A DNA stretch of 64,000 nucleotides from Arthrobacter sp. AZCC_0090 (GCF_014207375.1 NZ_JACHEE010000006.1:186001-250000), one strand, 5' to 3'; positions 1 through 12,122 are shown, counted from the first letter of the stretch. Program-made: numbers and translations. The notes: generated by a model not told the origin, from the sequence alone.

Positions 1-603
1 ATCGTCGACCCGGCGGCACTTGCAGTGCAGTACGCCGACGGCGGCGCCTCCGTGATCAGCGTCCTCACCGAACAACGGCGCTTCAACGGGTCCCTCGCGG
101 ACCTGGACGCCGTCCGTGCCGCCGTCGACATTCCGCTGCTGCGCAAGGACTTCACGGTTGACGAATACCAGATCTGGGAAGCCCGCGCCCACGGCGCGGA
201 CCTCATCCTGCTGATCGTCGCGGCGCTTTCCGATGCACAATTGCAGGAATTCAGCGCATTGAGCCACGAGCTGGGGATGAATGTCCTGGTGGAAACCCAC
301 ACAACCGAGGAAATCGAGCGTGCGGCTGCGGCCCAGGCACGGATCGTCGGGGTCAACGTCCGCAACCTGAAGACGCTCGACGTCGACCGTTCCTTGTTTG
401 CCTCGCTCGCCGGAAGCATTCCAGCGGGAGCGGTTGTCGTGGCTGAGTCCGGCGTGCGGAACGCCGACGACGTCGCGCATTATGCGGGGAACGGTGCCCA
501 CGCAATCCTTGTGGGCGAAGCCCTCGTGAGCGACTCCACCCCGCGCGAGCGGATCAGTGAATTCAAGGCGGCCGGAGCTGCCGCCATCGCCGTCAGGACC
601 TGA
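1..603 (+). CDS. trpC: Indole-3-glycerol phosphate synthase (3' part)
   Basis: The 3' portion of indole-3-glycerol phosphate synthase, the TIM-barrel enzyme that closes the indole ring in tryptophan synthesis. The frame is open from base 1, so the true start lies before the window. Visible family motifs are SVLTE near the edge, PLLRKDF (the catalytic Lys of the beta-3 strand), GADLILLI, a [10 protein letters not shown] strand (catalytic Asn region) and VVAESGV plus [12 protein letters not shown] for phosphate binding. It is followed after 111 bases by trpB and trpA on the same strand, as in many actinobacterial trp operons. The 604-714 gap shows no Trp-rich leader peptide that I would call an attenuator. 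Confidence 0.95.
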   Translation: MVDPAALAVQYADGGASVISVLTEQRRFNGSLADLDAVRAAVDIPLLRKDFTVDEYQIWEARAHGADLILLIVAALSDAQLQEFSALSHELGMNVLVETHTTEEIERAAAAQARIVGVNVRNLKTLDVDRSLFASLAGSIPAGAVVVAESGVRNADDVAHYAGNGAHAILVGEALVSDSTPRERISEFKAAGAAAIAVRT

Positions 604-714
604 GACAGGCCTGAACCCGCGGCGCGGACCGGACAGCAGCAGACAACGCGGCTGGTGGCTGTCCTGTGGCTCCTGGAAAAACTCAACTACCAACTGAACA
701 GGACGGTGAGACTG

Positions 715-2097
715 ATGGTGGACGCACCGACAGCCGACTCGCAAGAGAATGCGGCCGACGCATTCCTACAGGGTGGAGCCTCGCTCCGCAACGCCCCGGG
801 GCCGTACTTCGGCTCTTATGGCGGACGCTGGATGCCCGAGTCCCTCATCGCCGCCCTTGACGAAGTCGAGGACACGTTCGAGAAAGCCAAAGCCGATCCT
901 GAGTTCCTTGCCCAGCTGAAGGACCTCAACAAGAACTACTCGGGCCGTCCGTCGCTGCTCACGGAAGCCAAGCGTTTCTCTCAGCACGCCGGCGGGGCGC
1001 GCATCTTCCTCAAGCGCGAAGACCTGAACCACACCGGATCGCACAAGATCAACAACGTCCTCGGCCAGGCTTTGCTCGCGAAGCGCATGGGCAAGACTCG
1101 TGTCATCGCCGAGACCGGCGCTGGCCAGCACGGCGTTGCCAGCGCCACCGCTGCAGCCCTGCTCGGACTGGAATGCGTCGTCTACATGGGCGCCGAGGAT
1201 TGCCGCCGCCAGGCACTCAACGTGGCCCGCATGCAGCTCTTGGGCGCCACGGTGGTTCCAGTGACCAACGGATCACAGACGCTCAAGGACGCCATCAACG
1301 ATGCCCTCCGCGACTGGGTCTCCAACGTGGACAACACGCATTACCTGCTGGGCACAGCGGCTGGAGCCCACCCGTTCCCGGCGATGGTCCGCTTCTTCCA
1401 CGAAGTCATCGGTGAGGAAGCCCGCGCACAGATCCTGGAGCAGACCGGCAAACTGCCCGACGCCGTCTGTGCCTGCATCGGGGGCGGTTCCAATGCCATC
1501 GGCATCTTCCACAGCTTCCTGGACGACGCTTCCGTGAAGATCTACGGCTTTGAGGCTGGTGGAGACGGAGTTGAGACCGGACGTCACGCAGCCGCCATCA
1601 CTCTCGGACGCCCCGGTGTGCTGCACGGCGCCCGGTCCTACCTCATGCAGGACGAAGACGGCCAGACCATCGAATCGCACTCGATCTCCGCGGGACTGGA
1701 CTACCCGAGCGTCGGTCCGGAGCACTCCTACCTCGCGGACATCGGTCGCGTGACGTACGAGCCCATCACGGACACCGAGGCTATGGATGCCTTCCGCTTG
1801 CTCTGCCGTACCGAAGGCATTATCCCGGCCATCGAGTCCTCGCACGCCCTCGCCGGTGCCATCAAGGTGGGCAAGCAGCTCACGCAGGGCAAGGAGAACC
1901 CGGCCGACACGATCATCATCGTGAACCTGTCCGGGCGCGGTGACAAGGACGTGGAAACGGCGGCGGCATGGTTCGACATGCTGGATGAAGACGGCAACGT
2001 GAAGGGCACCACCCTCTCCACCCGCAAGCCCAAGGGTCCGGCGGAGCGAAGCAATCTTGAGATCAGCACTGATGAAGCAGGCAAGGACCAGAACTGA
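715..2097 (+). CDS. trpB: Tryptophan synthase beta subunit
   Basis: PLP enzyme that condenses indole with serine to give tryptophan; partner of TrpA, cytosolic. The motif HTGSHKINN carries the PLP lysine, [10 protein letters not shown] and GGGSNAIG bind the cofactor phosphate, and the C-terminal NLSGRGDKD is typical. I start at the ATG at 715, preceded by a purine-rich AGGACGGTGAG; the frame is open upstream to a GTG at 655, but those 20 residues are not family-like. The product is 460 residues with a short actinobacterial N-terminal extension before the conserved [14 protein letters not shown]. Its stop overlaps the trpA start by one base, implying coupled translation. Confidence 0.97.
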   Translation: MVDAPTADSQENAADAFLQGGASLRNAPGPYFGSYGGRWMPESLIAALDEVEDTFEKAKADPEFLAQLKDLNKNYSGRPSLLTEAKRFSQHAGGARIFLKREDLNHTGSHKINNVLGQALLAKRMGKTRVIAETGAGQHGVASATAAALLGLECVVYMGAEDCRRQALNVARMQLLGATVVPVTNGSQTLKDAINDALRDWVSNVDNTHYLLGTAAGAHPFPAMVRFFHEVIGEEARAQILEQTGKLPDAVCACIGGGSNAIGIFHSFLDDASVKIYGFEAGGDGVETGRHAAAITLGRPGVLHGARSYLMQDEDGQTIESHSISAGLDYPSVGPEHSYLADIGRVTYEPITDTEAMDAFRLLCRTEGIIPAIESSHALAGAIKVGKQLTQGKENPADTIIIVNLSGRGDKDVETAAAWFDMLDEDGNVKGTTLSTRKPKGPAERSNLEISTDEAGKDQN

Positions 2098-2909
2098 TGA
2101 CTGAGCAGATGACCAGCAAGTCCGCGGCCGCGATCGACCGCGCCAAGGCACAAGGCCGGGCCGCGTTGATCGGCTACCTGCCCGCAGGCTACCCGGACGT
2201 TCAATCAAGCATCGACGCAGGCATCGCCATGGCCCGCAACGGCGCGGACCTCATTGAAATCGGGATCCCGTATTCGGATCCCGTCATGGACGGCGCTGTC
2301 ATCCAGGCCGCGACCACCGAGGCAATCGCCAACGGATTCCGCGTGTCTAGCGTCTTCGACGTCGTGGCAGGCATCACCGCCGCCACAGACGCCGCAGTGC
2401 TGGTCATGACCTATTGGAACCCCGTGATGCGCATGGGCGTTGACGAGTTCTCCCGCAGGTTGGCTGAAGCCGGGGGAGCCGGGCTCATCACGCCGGACCT
2501 GATTCCGGACGAAGCCGCAGAATGGTTTGCGGCATCGGACAAGTATGGACTGGACCGGGTGTTCCTCGTGGCACCGTCGTCCACGCCGGAACGCCTGGCC
2601 ATGACGGTGGAGGCGAGCCGCGGCTTCGTTTACGCCGTCTCGATCATGGGTGTCACTGGAGCCCGACAGTCTGTCAGCAGCGCCGCGGAGAAGGTCGTGG
2701 CCGACACGCATGCGGCTGGTGCCGAGCGGGTCTGTGTCGGGCTTGGAGTTTCCACCGCGGATCACGTCCGCGAGATTGCGGCATACGCCGACGGTGTGAT
2801 TGTTGGTACCGCGCTGGTCGCGGCCATTCGCGACGGCGGCGTTGACGCCGTCGCGCAACTCACCAAGAACCTCAGCGCCGGCCTCGGCCGGGCAACAGCG
2901 CAGGCCTAG
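2097..2909 (+). CDS. trpA: Tryptophan synthase alpha subunit
   Basis: TIM-barrel subunit that cleaves indole-3-glycerol phosphate to indole and glyceraldehyde 3-phosphate; forms the alpha2beta2 complex with TrpB. Seen: LIGYLPAGYP near the N terminus, the catalytic Glu in LIEIGIPYSDP with the catalytic Asp in the following strand (VMDGAVIQ), and the phosphate loops VYAVSIMGVTGAR and GVIVGTALV. At 270 residues it has normal length. The ATG sits in the trpB stop (TGATG), so the two subunits are probably made in equal amounts. Confidence 0.97.
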   Translation: MTEQMTSKSAAAIDRAKAQGRAALIGYLPAGYPDVQSSIDAGIAMARNGADLIEIGIPYSDPVMDGAVIQAATTEAIANGFRVSSVFDVVAGITAATDAAVLVMTYWNPVMRMGVDEFSRRLAEAGGAGLITPDLIPDEAAEWFAASDKYGLDRVFLVAPSSTPERLAMTVEASRGFVYAVSIMGVTGARQSVSSAAEKVVADTHAAGAERVCVGLGVSTADHVREIAAYADGVIVGTALVAAIRDGGVDAVAQLTKNLSAGLGRATAQA

Positions 2910-2928
2910 AAAAGGAAAAGCGTAGACA

Positions 2929-4131
2929 ATGCAGAGTCTCCTCCACGTCGCGGCAATGGCTCCCATGAGCATTCCGAGCCCCTCATGGTCCGGATTTGAT
3001 ATTCCGCTGCCGTGGGGGACTCTCCGCATCCATGCGTACGCCCTGTGCATCCTCCTGGGGATCATCTTGGGACTTTGGCTCACGGCCGTGCGCTGGAAGC
3101 GTCGCGGCACGCCCGAAGGCAGCTTGTGGGACGTCGCCATCTGGGCGATCCCGTTCGGCATTGTGGGCGGCCGTCTGTACCACGTGTTCTCCTCGCCTGA
3201 TGCGTATTTCGGCCCCGGCTTCAACGGCACTGGCGACCTCTCCCTGATACCGCAGATCTGGCGTGGTGGCCTGGGCATCTGGGGTGCCGTGGTTCTCGGC
3301 GTTTTCGGTGCCTGGCTGGGCTGCCGCCGCTCCGGCGTCAAGCTCACCGCATTCCTCGACGCCGCGGCCCCAGGTCTTCTCCTCGCGCAAGCGATTGGGC
3401 GTTGGGGGAATTGGTTCAACCAGGAACTCTTCGGGGGTCCCACTACCTTGCCATGGGGGCTGCAGATCGATCCCAACAGCCCGAACTTCCCGGCCGGGAT
3501 GCCCAGCAGCACCTTGTTCCACCCGACATTCCTTTACGAATCCCTCTGGAACCTCATCGGCGTCGCGATCCTCCTTATCCTGGACCGCCGCTTCCACTTC
3601 CGCCGCGGCAGGCTCTTCTGGCTGTACGCCATTTACTACACGCTAGGCCGCGTATGGATCGAAGCCCTGCGGATTGACGACGCAGAACAAATCAGCCTCT
3701 TCGGTATCACCACACGGCTCAACGTGTGGACGAGCATCTTCGTGTTCGTCGCAGCAGTTATCGTCTTCGTCGTCCTGAGCCTTCGCGGCAGGCCAGAGCC
3801 GGACACGGCCTACCTTCCCGGGCGCGAACCTGCTGCCGTGGCCGCCGCGGCTGATGACTCAAGCACGGGAGACTCCAGCGCTGTTGACGATGAGGCCAAC
3901 GGCACAATTGTGACCGATACGACGGACCATGATACGGACGGATCTGTCTCAGATACCGGTGCACATGGTAATCTCCGGAATAACCAAAGCGATCTGGGCC
4001 ATACTGCTGAGCCTACGGAAACGGCTGAGGAGTCACATGCCGGCGTCACGTCGGACACCGGCTCCGCATCCACCGGAACCACCGCCAGCAGCGCCCCCGG
4101 ATCCGGGCCGGAAGCTGGCAACACCAAGTAG
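2929..4131 (+). CDS. lgt: Prolipoprotein diacylglyceryl transferase
   Basis: Integral membrane enzyme that moves diacylglycerol from phosphatidylglycerol onto the lipobox cysteine of prolipoproteins, the first step in lipoprotein maturation. About seven hydrophobic segments fill residues 20-290. Family signatures are the RGGLGIWGAV stretch and the Lgt signature around GRWGNWFNQELFGG, with HPTFLYESLWNL after it. A well-spaced AGGAAAAG precedes the ATG. The last ~110 residues are a low-complexity Asp/Ser/Thr-rich tail, common in actinobacterial Lgt and probably cytoplasmic. It follows trpA by 19 bases and may share its transcript. The window encodes at least two lipoprotein binding proteins that would be its substrates. 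Confidence 0.96.
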   Translation: MQSLLHVAAMAPMSIPSPSWSGFDIPLPWGTLRIHAYALCILLGIILGLWLTAVRWKRRGTPEGSLWDVAIWAIPFGIVGGRLYHVFSSPDAYFGPGFNGTGDLSLIPQIWRGGLGIWGAVVLGVFGAWLGCRRSGVKLTAFLDAAAPGLLLAQAIGRWGNWFNQELFGGPTTLPWGLQIDPNSPNFPAGMPSSTLFHPTFLYESLWNLIGVAILLILDRRFHFRRGRLFWLYAIYYTLGRVWIEALRIDDAEQISLFGITTRLNVWTSIFVFVAAVIVFVVLSLRGRPEPDTAYLPGREPAAVAAAADDSSTGDSSAVDDEANGTIVTDTTDHDTDGSVSDTGAHGNLRNNQSDLGHTAEPTETAEESHAGVTSDTGSASTGTTASSAPGSGPEAGNTK

Positions 4132-4393
4132 CCAGCGCTACGGCACAGGGGCACCGGGCTACCGCCCAGAGGCCCCCGGCCACAGCGTCGTGGCGCCCTT
4201 GGCAGTCGCCCGGCAGCACACAGATGCTCCGCGGTCAAGCTTGGGCCAGGGGCAAGCGTAACTGTTCGTTGCGCCTTGCCTGCTGGCCTACAATTTCATG
4301 TAATTAGCGCTTTGTTATGCCCGTCACAGGGCAGGCAAGGTGGGGCCAACGTTGTCCCTTCCATTCGCACGATCTCGAGGAAGGACGTCTTCA

Positions 4394-7300
4394 ATGACCC
4401 ATCTTCATAACCCAAGTTGGTCCGAAGCAGTCGAACCGCAGGGTGCCATGTCGCCCTTCAAGCGTTTTGCTGCGCTCCCGGAAGCCCAGGGTCTCTACAA
4501 CCCCGAGCAGGAGAAGGACGCTTGCGGCCTGGCCATTATCGCCACCTTGCGTGGCGAACCTGGCTACGACATCGTGGAAGCGGCCCTGACTGCCCTGCGC
4601 AACCTTGAGCACCGCGGTGCCGTCGGCGCCGACGAAGGCACGGGTGACGGTGCCGGCCTCCTCATGCAGGTTCCGGACGAGTTCTTCCGGGCCGTCACCG
4701 TGTTCGAGCTCCCAGCACCAGGCCAATACGTGGTTGGTACTGCCTTCCTGCCTGCTGAAACCCGCGAAGCCGAGACTGCAAAGGCCGGCATCGAGGCGCT
4801 TGCCGTGGACGAGGGCCTGATGGTTCTTGGTTGGCGCGAAGTGCCCGTGGTGGGGGATCTCGTGGGCGCCATGGCCCGAGCCTGCATGCCGTACTTTTCC
4901 CAACCTTTCTTTGCTTCCGCTACCGGCGAGGTGTTGGACCGCAATGAACTGGACTCCCGTGCCTGGCGTATCCGCAAGCGCGCGCAGAACAAGTTCGGCG
5001 TCTACTTCCCCTCACTGTCCTCGCGCACCATCGTGTACAAGGGCATGCTGACCACCGCACAACTGGAGCCGTTCTACCCGGATCTCTCGGACAAGCGCTT
5101 CAAGACCAAGCTGGCCATCGTGCACTCGCGCTTCTCCACGAATACCTTCCCCTCGTGGCCTCTGGCCCAGCCTTTCCGCACCATCGCCCACAACGGCGAA
5201 ATCAACACCGTCAAGGGCAACCGGAACTGGATGCGCGCCCGCCAGTCCCAGCTCGCGAACCCCCTTTTGGGCGATTCCCCGGAAGAGTTGTACCCCATCT
5301 GCACGCCGGGTGCGTCGGACTCCGCGTCCTTCGATGAGGTTGCCGAGCTGCTCTGGCTTTCCGGCCGCCCCATCACCCACTCGATCATGATGATGATCCC
5401 GGAGGCCTGGGAAAACCATGCCACCATGGATCCGGCACGCCGAGCCTTCTACGAGTACCACTCGCTGCTCATGGAGCCGTGGGACGGTCCCGCAGCAGTA
5501 TCCTTCACCGACGGCAATCTTGTTGGCGCCACCCTTGACCGCAACGGCTTGCGCCCTGGCCGCTACTGGATCACCGAAGATGGCCTGATCATCTTCGCCT
5601 CCGAAGTTGGCGTGATCGACGTCGAAGCCTCAAAGGTGGTCAAGAAGGGCCGTGTTTCGCCGGGCAAGATGTTCCTGGTGGACACCGAAGCCGGTCGCAT
5701 CATCGACGACGCCGAGGTCAAGGCCGAGGTCGCCGCAGCGAATCCTTGGGCCGAATGGGTCAAGGACAACCTGATTGACCTCAACGATCTCCCTGAGCGC
5801 GAGCACGTGCTGCACACGGCCGCGTCCGTCAACATCCGCCAGCGGACTTTCGGCTACACCACCGAAGAACTGAAGATCCTGCTCGGACCGATGGCCCGCA
5901 CCGGCGCCGAACCGCTGGGGGCCATGGGTTCCGACACTCCGGTTGCCGTTCTGTCCAAGCGGCCGCGCCTGCTGTTCGACTACTTCGTGCAGTCTTTCGC
6001 CCAGGTCACCAACCCGCCGCTGGACGCCATCCGTGAAGAGCTCGTCACCTCGCTGAAATGCGCCATCGGTCCCAACGGCAACCTTCTCGACGTCGGGCAA
6101 GTTCGCCAGCCGCAGATCTCCTTGCCGTTCCCGGTGATCAACAACGATCAGCTGGCAAAGATCGCCAATATCGAGAACGCCGACGGCGACAAGGTCGCCA
6201 TGAAGGTCCGCGGACTGTACCGTCCGGAAGGCGGCGAAGCAGCCCTTCGCAGCCGCCTGACCGAAATCTGCGAGCAGGTTTCCGGCGCCATCAACCGCGG
6301 CGTGCAGTACATCGTGCTGTCCGACCGCGACTCCAACGCGCAGTGGGCGCCCATCCCGTCCCTCCTGCTCGTCAGCGCCGTGCACCACCACTTGCTCCGC
6401 AGCGCCAACCGCACCAAGACCGCCCTCGTGGTCGAGGCCGGCGACGTCCGCGAAACGCACCATGTGGCAGTCCTGGTGGGCTTCGGCGCTTCCGCCGTGA
6501 ACCCGTACCTGGCCATGGAATCCGTGGAGCAGCTGATCAGCACCGGCGAGGTAGTGGGCGTGACGCCGGAGGACGGTGTCTACAACCTCATCAAGGGGCT
6601 CGGCAAGGGTGTCCTGAAGATCATGTCCAAGATGGGCATTTCGACAGTGGCCTCGTACACCGGTGCCCAAACCTTCGAAGCGCTGGGCCTGTCCCAGGAA
6701 CTCGTGGACGAATTCTTCTCCGGAACCCACTCCCAGCTGGGTGGAGTCGGTTTGGACGTTATCGCCGCCGAAGTTTCCGCACGCCACCAGATGGCGTATC
6801 CGGAGGGCGGCATCGAGCAACCGCACCGTCCGCTGCTCGGCGGCGGTGAATACCAGTGGCGCCGCGACGGCGAACCGCACCTTTTCAACCCGGAGACCGT
6901 ATTCCGGCTGCAGCACGCAACACGCGAGCGCCGCTACGACATCTTCAAGTCCTACACCAAGGGGATTGACGATCAGTCCGAGAACTTGATGACCCTTCGT
7001 GGGCTCTTGAAGTTCAAGGACAGCCTGCGACCTGCCGTGCCGCTCGAGGAAGTCGAGCCGGTTTCCAGCATCGTGAAGCGCTTCTCCACCGGGGCGATGA
7101 GCTATGGCTCCATCTCCAAGGAAGCCCACGAAACCCTTGCGATCGCCATGAACCGGCTGGGCGCCAAGTCCAACACCGGTGAAGGCGGCGAAGATGTGGA
7201 CCGCCTGCTGGACCCGGAGCGCCGCTCCGCCATCAAGCAGATTGCCTCTGGTCGTTTCGGCGTGACCAGCCTGTACCTGACCAATGCCGAGGACATCCAA

Positions 7301-9007
7301 ATCAAGATGGCCCAGGGGGCCAAGCCCGGTGAAGGTGGCCAGCTGATGGCGCAGAAGGTCTACCCCTGGGTAGCCCGGACGCGCCACTCGACCCCCGGCG
7401 TCGGACTCATCTCCCCGCCCCCGCACCACGACATCTACTCGATCGAGGACCTGGCGCAGCTCATCTACGATGCCAAGCGGGCCAACCCTTCCGCACGCGT
7501 GCACGTGAAGCTCGTGTCCGAAGTCGGGATCGGCACGGTGGCGTCCGGCGTCACCAAGGCGAAGGCCGACGTCGTGCTCGTTTCAGGGCACGACGGCGGA
7601 ACCGGCGCCTCGCCGCTGAACTCGCTCAAGCATGCGGGTGTTCCGTGGGAGCTCGGCCTCGCCGAGACCCAGCAGACGCTCATGCTCAACGGGCTCCGCG
7701 ACCGCGTCGTGGTTCAGGTGGACGGCCAGCTCAAGACGGGCCGCGACGTCGTCATCGCCGCTTTGCTGGGTGCTGAGGAATACGGCTTCGCGACTGCGCC
7801 CCTGGTGGTGTCCGGCTGCATCATGATGCGCGTCTGCCACCTGGACACCTGCCCGGTCGGTGTGGCAACGCAGAACCCCGAGCTTCGTTCGCGCTTCAAC
7901 GGCAAGCCCGAGTTCGTGGTCAACTTCTTCGAGTTCCTCGCTGAGGAAGTCCGTGAACTGCTCGCCGAACTCGGTTTCCGCAGCCTCCAAGAGGCCATTG
8001 GCCACGCAGAAGTCCTGGACTCCCGCGAAGCAATCGACCACTGGAAGGCCGAGGGCCTGGACCTCGACCCGATCCTGCACGGCCTCGAGTTCGACGATGA
8101 CGTTCCATTGCGGAACCTCACAGGCCAAAACCACGAGCTCGACAAGCACTTCGACCAGCGCCTCATCGGCATGGCCGCAGAGGCATTGAGTGACCGGACC
8201 CCGGTCAAGATCGCTGTCGACGTCATCAACACAGACCGTTCTGTGGGCACCATGCTGGGGCACGTCGTGACCAAGACGTTCGGCATCGATGTGCTCGCTA
8301 CGGACACCATCGACATCACGTTGAAGGGCACCGCCGGGCAGTCGCTGGGCGCCTTCCTTCCTGCAGGCATCACCCTGCGCATGTTCGGCGACTCCAATGA
8401 CTACGTCGGCAAGGGCCTTTCCGGCGGACGCATCATCGTCCGTCCGGACCGCACCAACGTTTTCCAGGCGGAACGCAACGTCATCGCCGGCAACGTGATC
8501 GGCTACGGCGCCACAAGCGGCGAAATGTTCCTGCGTGGCCAGGTGGGCGAACGCTTCCTGGTACGCAACTCGGGGGCCACCGCCGTCGTCGAAGGCATCG
8601 GCGACCACGGTTGCGAATACATGACAGGCGGCCAGACGCTGATCATCGGCCGGACCGGCCGAAACTTCGGTGCCGGCATGTCCGGTGGTACGGCCTATGT
8701 GCTGGACCTCCAGCCTGCCCGGGTCAACAAACAAGCCCTGGATTCCGGGGAGCTTCAGTTGCTCGAGCTCGACGCCGAGGACCGGGACATCGTCCATGGC
8801 CTCCTGGTCAAACACGTGGAAGAAACCGAATCCGTCCTCGCGGGCCGCTTGCTCGAAAACTTCGACGACACAGCTGCCCGCATCACTAAAGTTCTGCCGC
8901 GTGATTACGCCGCAGTCCTGCAAACCCGTCTCGACGCCATCGAAGAGGGCCTTGACCCCGACGGCGAAGAAGTATGGTCTCGAATCCTGGAGGTAACCGG
9001 TGGCTGA
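4394..9007 (+). CDS. gltB: Glutamate synthase large subunit
   Basis: Alpha subunit of NADPH-dependent glutamate synthase: it hydrolyses glutamine, channels ammonia to 2-oxoglutarate and forms glutamate. Domains in order: a ~43-residue propeptide ending before Cys44 (KDACG), the class-II glutamine amidotransferase nucleophile after processing; the central domain; the FMN-binding synthase domain with [12 protein letters not shown]; a 3Fe-4S site [12 protein letters not shown]; and a C-terminal beta-helix with repeated Gly motifs. At 1,537 residues it is full length. I choose the ATG at 4394 because AGGAAGGACG stands before it; an upstream ATG at 4340 lacks a site. It overlaps gltD by 8 bases. 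Confidence 0.97.
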   Translation: MTHLHNPSWSEAVEPQGAMSPFKRFAALPEAQGLYNPEQEKDACGLAIIATLRGEPGYDIVEAALTALRNLEHRGAVGADEGTGDGAGLLMQVPDEFFRAVTVFELPAPGQYVVGTAFLPAETREAETAKAGIEALAVDEGLMVLGWREVPVVGDLVGAMARACMPYFSQPFFASATGEVLDRNELDSRAWRIRKRAQNKFGVYFPSLSSRTIVYKGMLTTAQLEPFYPDLSDKRFKTKLAIVHSRFSTNTFPSWPLAQPFRTIAHNGEINTVKGNRNWMRARQSQLANPLLGDSPEELYPICTPGASDSASFDEVAELLWLSGRPITHSIMMMIPEAWENHATMDPARRAFYEYHSLLMEPWDGPAAVSFTDGNLVGATLDRNGLRPGRYWITEDGLIIFASEVGVIDVEASKVVKKGRVSPGKMFLVDTEAGRIIDDAEVKAEVAAANPWAEWVKDNLIDLNDLPEREHVLHTAASVNIRQRTFGYTTEELKILLGPMARTGAEPLGAMGSDTPVAVLSKRPRLLFDYFVQSFAQVTNPPLDAIREELVTSLKCAIGPNGNLLDVGQVRQPQISLPFPVINNDQLAKIANIENADGDKVAMKVRGLYRPEGGEAALRSRLTEICEQVSGAINRGVQYIVLSDRDSNAQWAPIPSLLLVSAVHHHLLRSANRTKTALVVEAGDVRETHHVAVLVGFGASAVNPYLAMESVEQLISTGEVVGVTPEDGVYNLIKGLGKGVLKIMSKMGISTVASYTGAQTFEALGLSQELVDEFFSGTHSQLGGVGLDVIAAEVSARHQMAYPEGGIEQPHRPLLGGGEYQWRRDGEPHLFNPETVFRLQHATRERRYDIFKSYTKGIDDQSENLMTLRGLLKFKDSLRPAVPLEEVEPVSSIVKRFSTGAMSYGSISKEAHETLAIAMNRLGAKSNTGEGGEDVDRLLDPERRSAIKQIASGRFGVTSLYLTNAEDIQIKMAQGAKPGEGGQLMAQKVYPWVARTRHSTPGVGLISPPPHHDIYSIEDLAQLIYDAKRANPSARVHVKLVSEVGIGTVASGVTKAKADVVLVSGHDGGTGASPLNSLKHAGVPWELGLAETQQTLMLNGLRDRVVVQVDGQLKTGRDVVIAALLGAEEYGFATAPLVVSGCIMMRVCHLDTCPVGVATQNPELRSRFNGKPEFVVNFFEFLAEEVRELLAELGFRSLQEAIGHAEVLDSREAIDHWKAEGLDLDPILHGLEFDDDVPLRNLTGQNHELDKHFDQRLIGMAAEALSDRTPVKIAVDVINTDRSVGTMLGHVVTKTFGIDVLATDTIDITLKGTAGQSLGAFLPAGITLRMFGDSNDYVGKGLSGGRIIVRPDRTNVFQAERNVIAGNVIGYGATSGEMFLRGQVGERFLVRNSGATAVVEGIGDHGCEYMTGGQTLIIGRTGRNFGAGMSGGTAYVLDLQPARVNKQALDSGELQLLELDAEDRDIVHGLLVKHVEETESVLAGRLLENFDDTAARITKVLPRDYAAVLQTRLDAIEEGLDPDGEEVWSRILEVTGG

Positions 9008-10457
9008 TCCACGCGGATTTCTGAAAGTCCGGCAGCGCGAGACGCAGCCACGCCGTCCCGTTCCCGTCCGCATCATGGACTGGAAGGAAGTCTACGAGGC
9101 CCAGGACAAGGGTGTGCTCAAGAGCCAGGCCGGCCGTTGCATGGACTGCGGCGTTCCGTTCTGCCACCAGGGTTGCCCTTTGGGTAACCTCATTCCCGAG
9201 TGGAACGACCTCACCTGGCGAGGCAAGGGCGAGGAAGCGATCGAGCGCCTGCACGCGACCAACAACTTCCCGGAGTTCACCGGACGGTTGTGCCCTGCGC
9301 CGTGTGAAGCATCCTGCGTCTTGGGCATCAACCAGCCCGCTGTGACCATCAAGCAGGTTGAAGTTTCCATCATCGACGACGCCTTCGAAAATGGCTGGGT
9401 ACAGCCGCTGCCGCCGACGCGTCTCTCCGGCAAGACAGTCGCCGTCGTCGGCTCCGGGCCCGCGGGGCTTGCAGTTGCTCAGCAGCTGACACGCGTCGGA
9501 CACACTGTGGCTGTCTACGAGCGCGACGACAAGATCGGGGGATTGCTGCGTTACGGCATCCCCGACTTCAAGATGGAGAAAGAACAGGTGGACCGCCGGG
9601 TCGAGCAGATGAAGGCGGAGGGCACCCGGTTCCGCACCGGTGTGGCTGTCGGAAGCGACGTGACGTGGGAGCAACTGCGCCGTCGCTACGACTCCGTGGT
9701 GATCGCCACTGGTGCTACCGTGCCGCGCGATCTTCCGATCCCTGGCCGCGGGCTTGATGGCATCCACTACGCCATGGATTACCTCGTGCCCGCCAACCGC
9801 GTGGTTGCCGGTGAAACCGTGGAAGGCCAAATCGATGCCAAGGGCAAGCATGTGGTGATCCTCGGCGGCGGCGACACTGGCGCCGACTGCCTTGGCACTG
9901 CCCACAGGCACGGCGCAGCGTCCGTCACCACCCTCGCGATCGGTAAGCAACCGCCCCTCGAGCGTGCCTCGCACCAGCCGTGGCCAACGTTCCCCACACT
10001 CTTCGAGGTAGCCAGCGCACACGAAGAGGGTGGCGAACGCACCTACCTTGCCTCCACCGTTGAATTTGTCGGCGAAAACGGCAAGCTCACAGGGGTCAAG
10101 GTTGCCGAGACCGAATTCGTAGACGGCAAGCGACTTCCGAAGGCCGGTACGGAACGCATCATTCCGGCTGATCTGGTCTTCCTGTCGCTCGGCTTTACAG
10201 GTGCGGAACCTGCTGGCATCACCGAACAGGTCAGCGCAGAATTCGACGGCCGCGGCAACGTGGCCCGAGATGGGTACTACATGACCACTACCGAGGGCGT
10301 CTTCGTGGCAGGCGATGCCGGCCGCGGGCAGTCCTTGATTGTCTGGGCTATCGCCGAGGGCCGCGCCTGCGCTGCCGCCGTCGACAAGTACCTCATGGGC
10401 AGCACCATTCTCCCCGCGCCGGTGGCTCCCACCGATCGGGCTATATCGGTCCTCTAA
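9000..10457 (+). CDS. gltD: Glutamate synthase small subunit
   Basis: Beta subunit of glutamate synthase: takes electrons from NADPH through FAD and 4Fe-4S clusters to the large subunit. The N-terminal cysteine clusters are [13 protein letters not shown] and CPAPCEASC; the FAD fold is [17 protein letters not shown]; the NADPH fold is [12 protein letters not shown]; the C-terminal FAD contact is [17 protein letters not shown]. Length is 485 residues. The GTG start lies inside the gltB end after GGAGGTAACC, so translation is coupled to gltB. Confidence 0.97.
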   Translation: MADPRGFLKVRQRETQPRRPVPVRIMDWKEVYEAQDKGVLKSQAGRCMDCGVPFCHQGCPLGNLIPEWNDLTWRGKGEEAIERLHATNNFPEFTGRLCPAPCEASCVLGINQPAVTIKQVEVSIIDDAFENGWVQPLPPTRLSGKTVAVVGSGPAGLAVAQQLTRVGHTVAVYERDDKIGGLLRYGIPDFKMEKEQVDRRVEQMKAEGTRFRTGVAVGSDVTWEQLRRRYDSVVIATGATVPRDLPIPGRGLDGIHYAMDYLVPANRVVAGETVEGQIDAKGKHVVILGGGDTGADCLGTAHRHGAASVTTLAIGKQPPLERASHQPWPTFPTLFEVASAHEEGGERTYLASTVEFVGENGKLTGVKVAETEFVDGKRLPKAGTERIIPADLVFLSLGFTGAEPAGITEQVSAEFDGRGNVARDGYYMTTTEGVFVAGDAGRGQSLIVWAIAEGRACAAAVDKYLMGSTILPAPVAPTDRAISVL

Positions 10458-10514
10458 GGACCGGCGCACGACGCTTTCCCCACTCCAACTGCAGCACACT
10501 ACTAGGGTAGGTAT

Positions 10515-12017
10515 ATGAGACGCGCAAAAATCGTGGCAACGTTCGGACCGGCAATTTCCAGCTTTGACAACACCCTCGCGGTGCTGGAAGCCGGCGTCGA
10601 CGTCGCCCGTATGAACATGAGCCACGGCGACTACTCTGTACACGACAACACGTACGAGAACGTCCGCAAGGCTTCCGCCCAGCTCCACAAGCCCGTTGCC
10701 ATCATGGCCGACTTGCAGGGCCCGAAGATCCGCCTCGGCCGCTTTGTCGATGGCCCCCACGAGCTCGCCGTCGGCGACACATTCACCATCACCACCGAGG
10801 ACGTGCCGGGCACCAAGGACATCTGCTCCACCACGCTCAAGAGCCTGACAGAAGACGTCAACGTCGGAGATGCACTGCTGATCGACGACGGCAAGGTTGC
10901 ACTGCGCGCCGTCGAGGTCGACGACGTCAAGGTAGTCGCCACGGTGACAGTCGGTGGCTGGGTTTCCAACAACAAGGGAATCAACCTGCCTGGCGTTGCC
11001 GTCAATGTCCCCGCGCTGAGCGAAAAGGACGAGGACGATCTCCGTTGGGCCATGAAGCGCGGCGTCGACATGGTCGCGCTGTCCTTCGTTCGTGATGCCT
11101 CCGACATCAAGCGCGTGCACGAGATCATGGACGAAGAAGGCCGCCGCGTGCCGGTGATCGCCAAGATCGAGAAGCCGCAGGCAGTGGACCAGCTCCACGA
11201 AATCATCGACGCCTTCGACGCCATCATGGTGGCCCGTGGCGACCTCGGCGTGGAGCTTCCGCTCGAGGAAGTGCCGATCGTCCAGAAGCGAGCCATCGAA
11301 CTGGCCCGCCGCTGGGCCAAGCCGGTCATCGTGGCCACCCAGGTCCTCGAGTCCATGATCGACAACCCGCGCCCGACCCGTGCTGAAGCGTCGGACTGCG
11401 CCAACGCAGTGCTCGACGGCGCCGACGCGGTCATGCTCTCCGGTGAGACCAGCGTAGGCAAGTTCCCGATCGAGACGGTCAAGACCATGGCCCGCATCAT
11501 CGAGTCCACCGAAGAGCACGGTCTTGAGCGCGTCCCTCCGCTGGGTACCAAGCCTAAGACCCGCGGTGGCGCCATCACGCGTGCAGCCGTCGAAATCGCC
11601 GACCAGCTGGACGCAAAGTACATCTGTACCTTCACGCAGTCCGGTGACTCGGCCCGACGGCTGTCCCGCCTGCGGCCCGTCAAGCCGGTGTTCGCCTTCA
11701 CCCCGGTGGAGCACGTCTGGAACCAGCTGGCACTGACCTGGGGCATTCAGCCCGTCCTGGTCCCCATGGTGGGCCACACTGACGCCATGACGGCCCAGGT
11801 GGACCGCAGCCTGCTCGAGATGAAGATCGTCGAGAACGGCGACCTCGTGGTCATCGCGGCCGGTTCGCCTCCCGGACAAGCCGGTTCTACGAACTCGCTC
11901 AAGGTCCACAGAGTGGGCGACCTCGCCGACACGTCCCGCGTGGAAGAAGCCGCAGCCCGCAAGGAAAAGCTCGGACCGTGGCCAGAAAAGAAGAAGAAGG
12001 CCAAGTCCAAGGCCTGA
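10515..12017 (+). CDS. pyk: Pyruvate kinase
   Basis: Glycolytic enzyme converting phosphoenolpyruvate and ADP to pyruvate and ATP. Seen: MNMSHG near the N terminus, the cation/substrate strand MVARGDLGVELP, the pyruvate kinase signature around VIAKIEKPQA, and ATQVLESM with DAVMLSGETSVG. The 500-residue product ends in a lysine-rich tail (EKKKKAKSKA). The ATG follows AGGGTAGGT with short spacing. A strong terminator stands 34 bases after the stop, so pyk ends this block. Confidence 0.97.
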   Translation: MRRAKIVATFGPAISSFDNTLAVLEAGVDVARMNMSHGDYSVHDNTYENVRKASAQLHKPVAIMADLQGPKIRLGRFVDGPHELAVGDTFTITTEDVPGTKDICSTTLKSLTEDVNVGDALLIDDGKVALRAVEVDDVKVVATVTVGGWVSNNKGINLPGVAVNVPALSEKDEDDLRWAMKRGVDMVALSFVRDASDIKRVHEIMDEEGRRVPVIAKIEKPQAVDQLHEIIDAFDAIMVARGDLGVELPLEEVPIVQKRAIELARRWAKPVIVATQVLESMIDNPRPTRAEASDCANAVLDGADAVMLSGETSVGKFPIETVKTMARIIESTEEHGLERVPPLGTKPKTRGGAITRAAVEIADQLDAKYICTFTQSGDSARRLSRLRPVKPVFAFTPVEHVWNQLALTWGIQPVLVPMVGHTDAMTAQVDRSLLEMKIVENGDLVVIAAGSPPGQAGSTNSLKVHRVGDLADTSRVEEAAARKEKLGPWPEKKKKAKSKA

Positions 12018-12050
12018 TCTTTCCCGGATCAACTTCTCGGAAGAGTTAGG

Positions 12051-12080
12051 GGAGGCCCCGCGCGGCGGGGCCTCCCTTTT
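12051..12080 (+). terminator. Rho-independent terminator of pyk
   Basis: Perfect 9-bp stem GGAGGCCCC/GGGGCCTCC (12051-12059 and 12067-12075) with a GC loop, directly followed by CTTTTT. It lies 34 bases after the pyk stop. Confidence 0.88.
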
Positions 12081-12122
12081 TGGTGGCTTTTTTGTTGGCG
12101 TCGCCGGCTGGTTCCGGGACGA

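Noticed and set aside
604..714. Trp leader/attenuator between trpC and trpB
   Set aside because: The only peptide in frame has one Trp and there is no clear alternating hairpin followed by Ts.
5630..9076. Long minus-strand frames opposite gltB
   Set aside because: Shadows of gltB, rich in Val/Asp/Gly/Arg with no motif.
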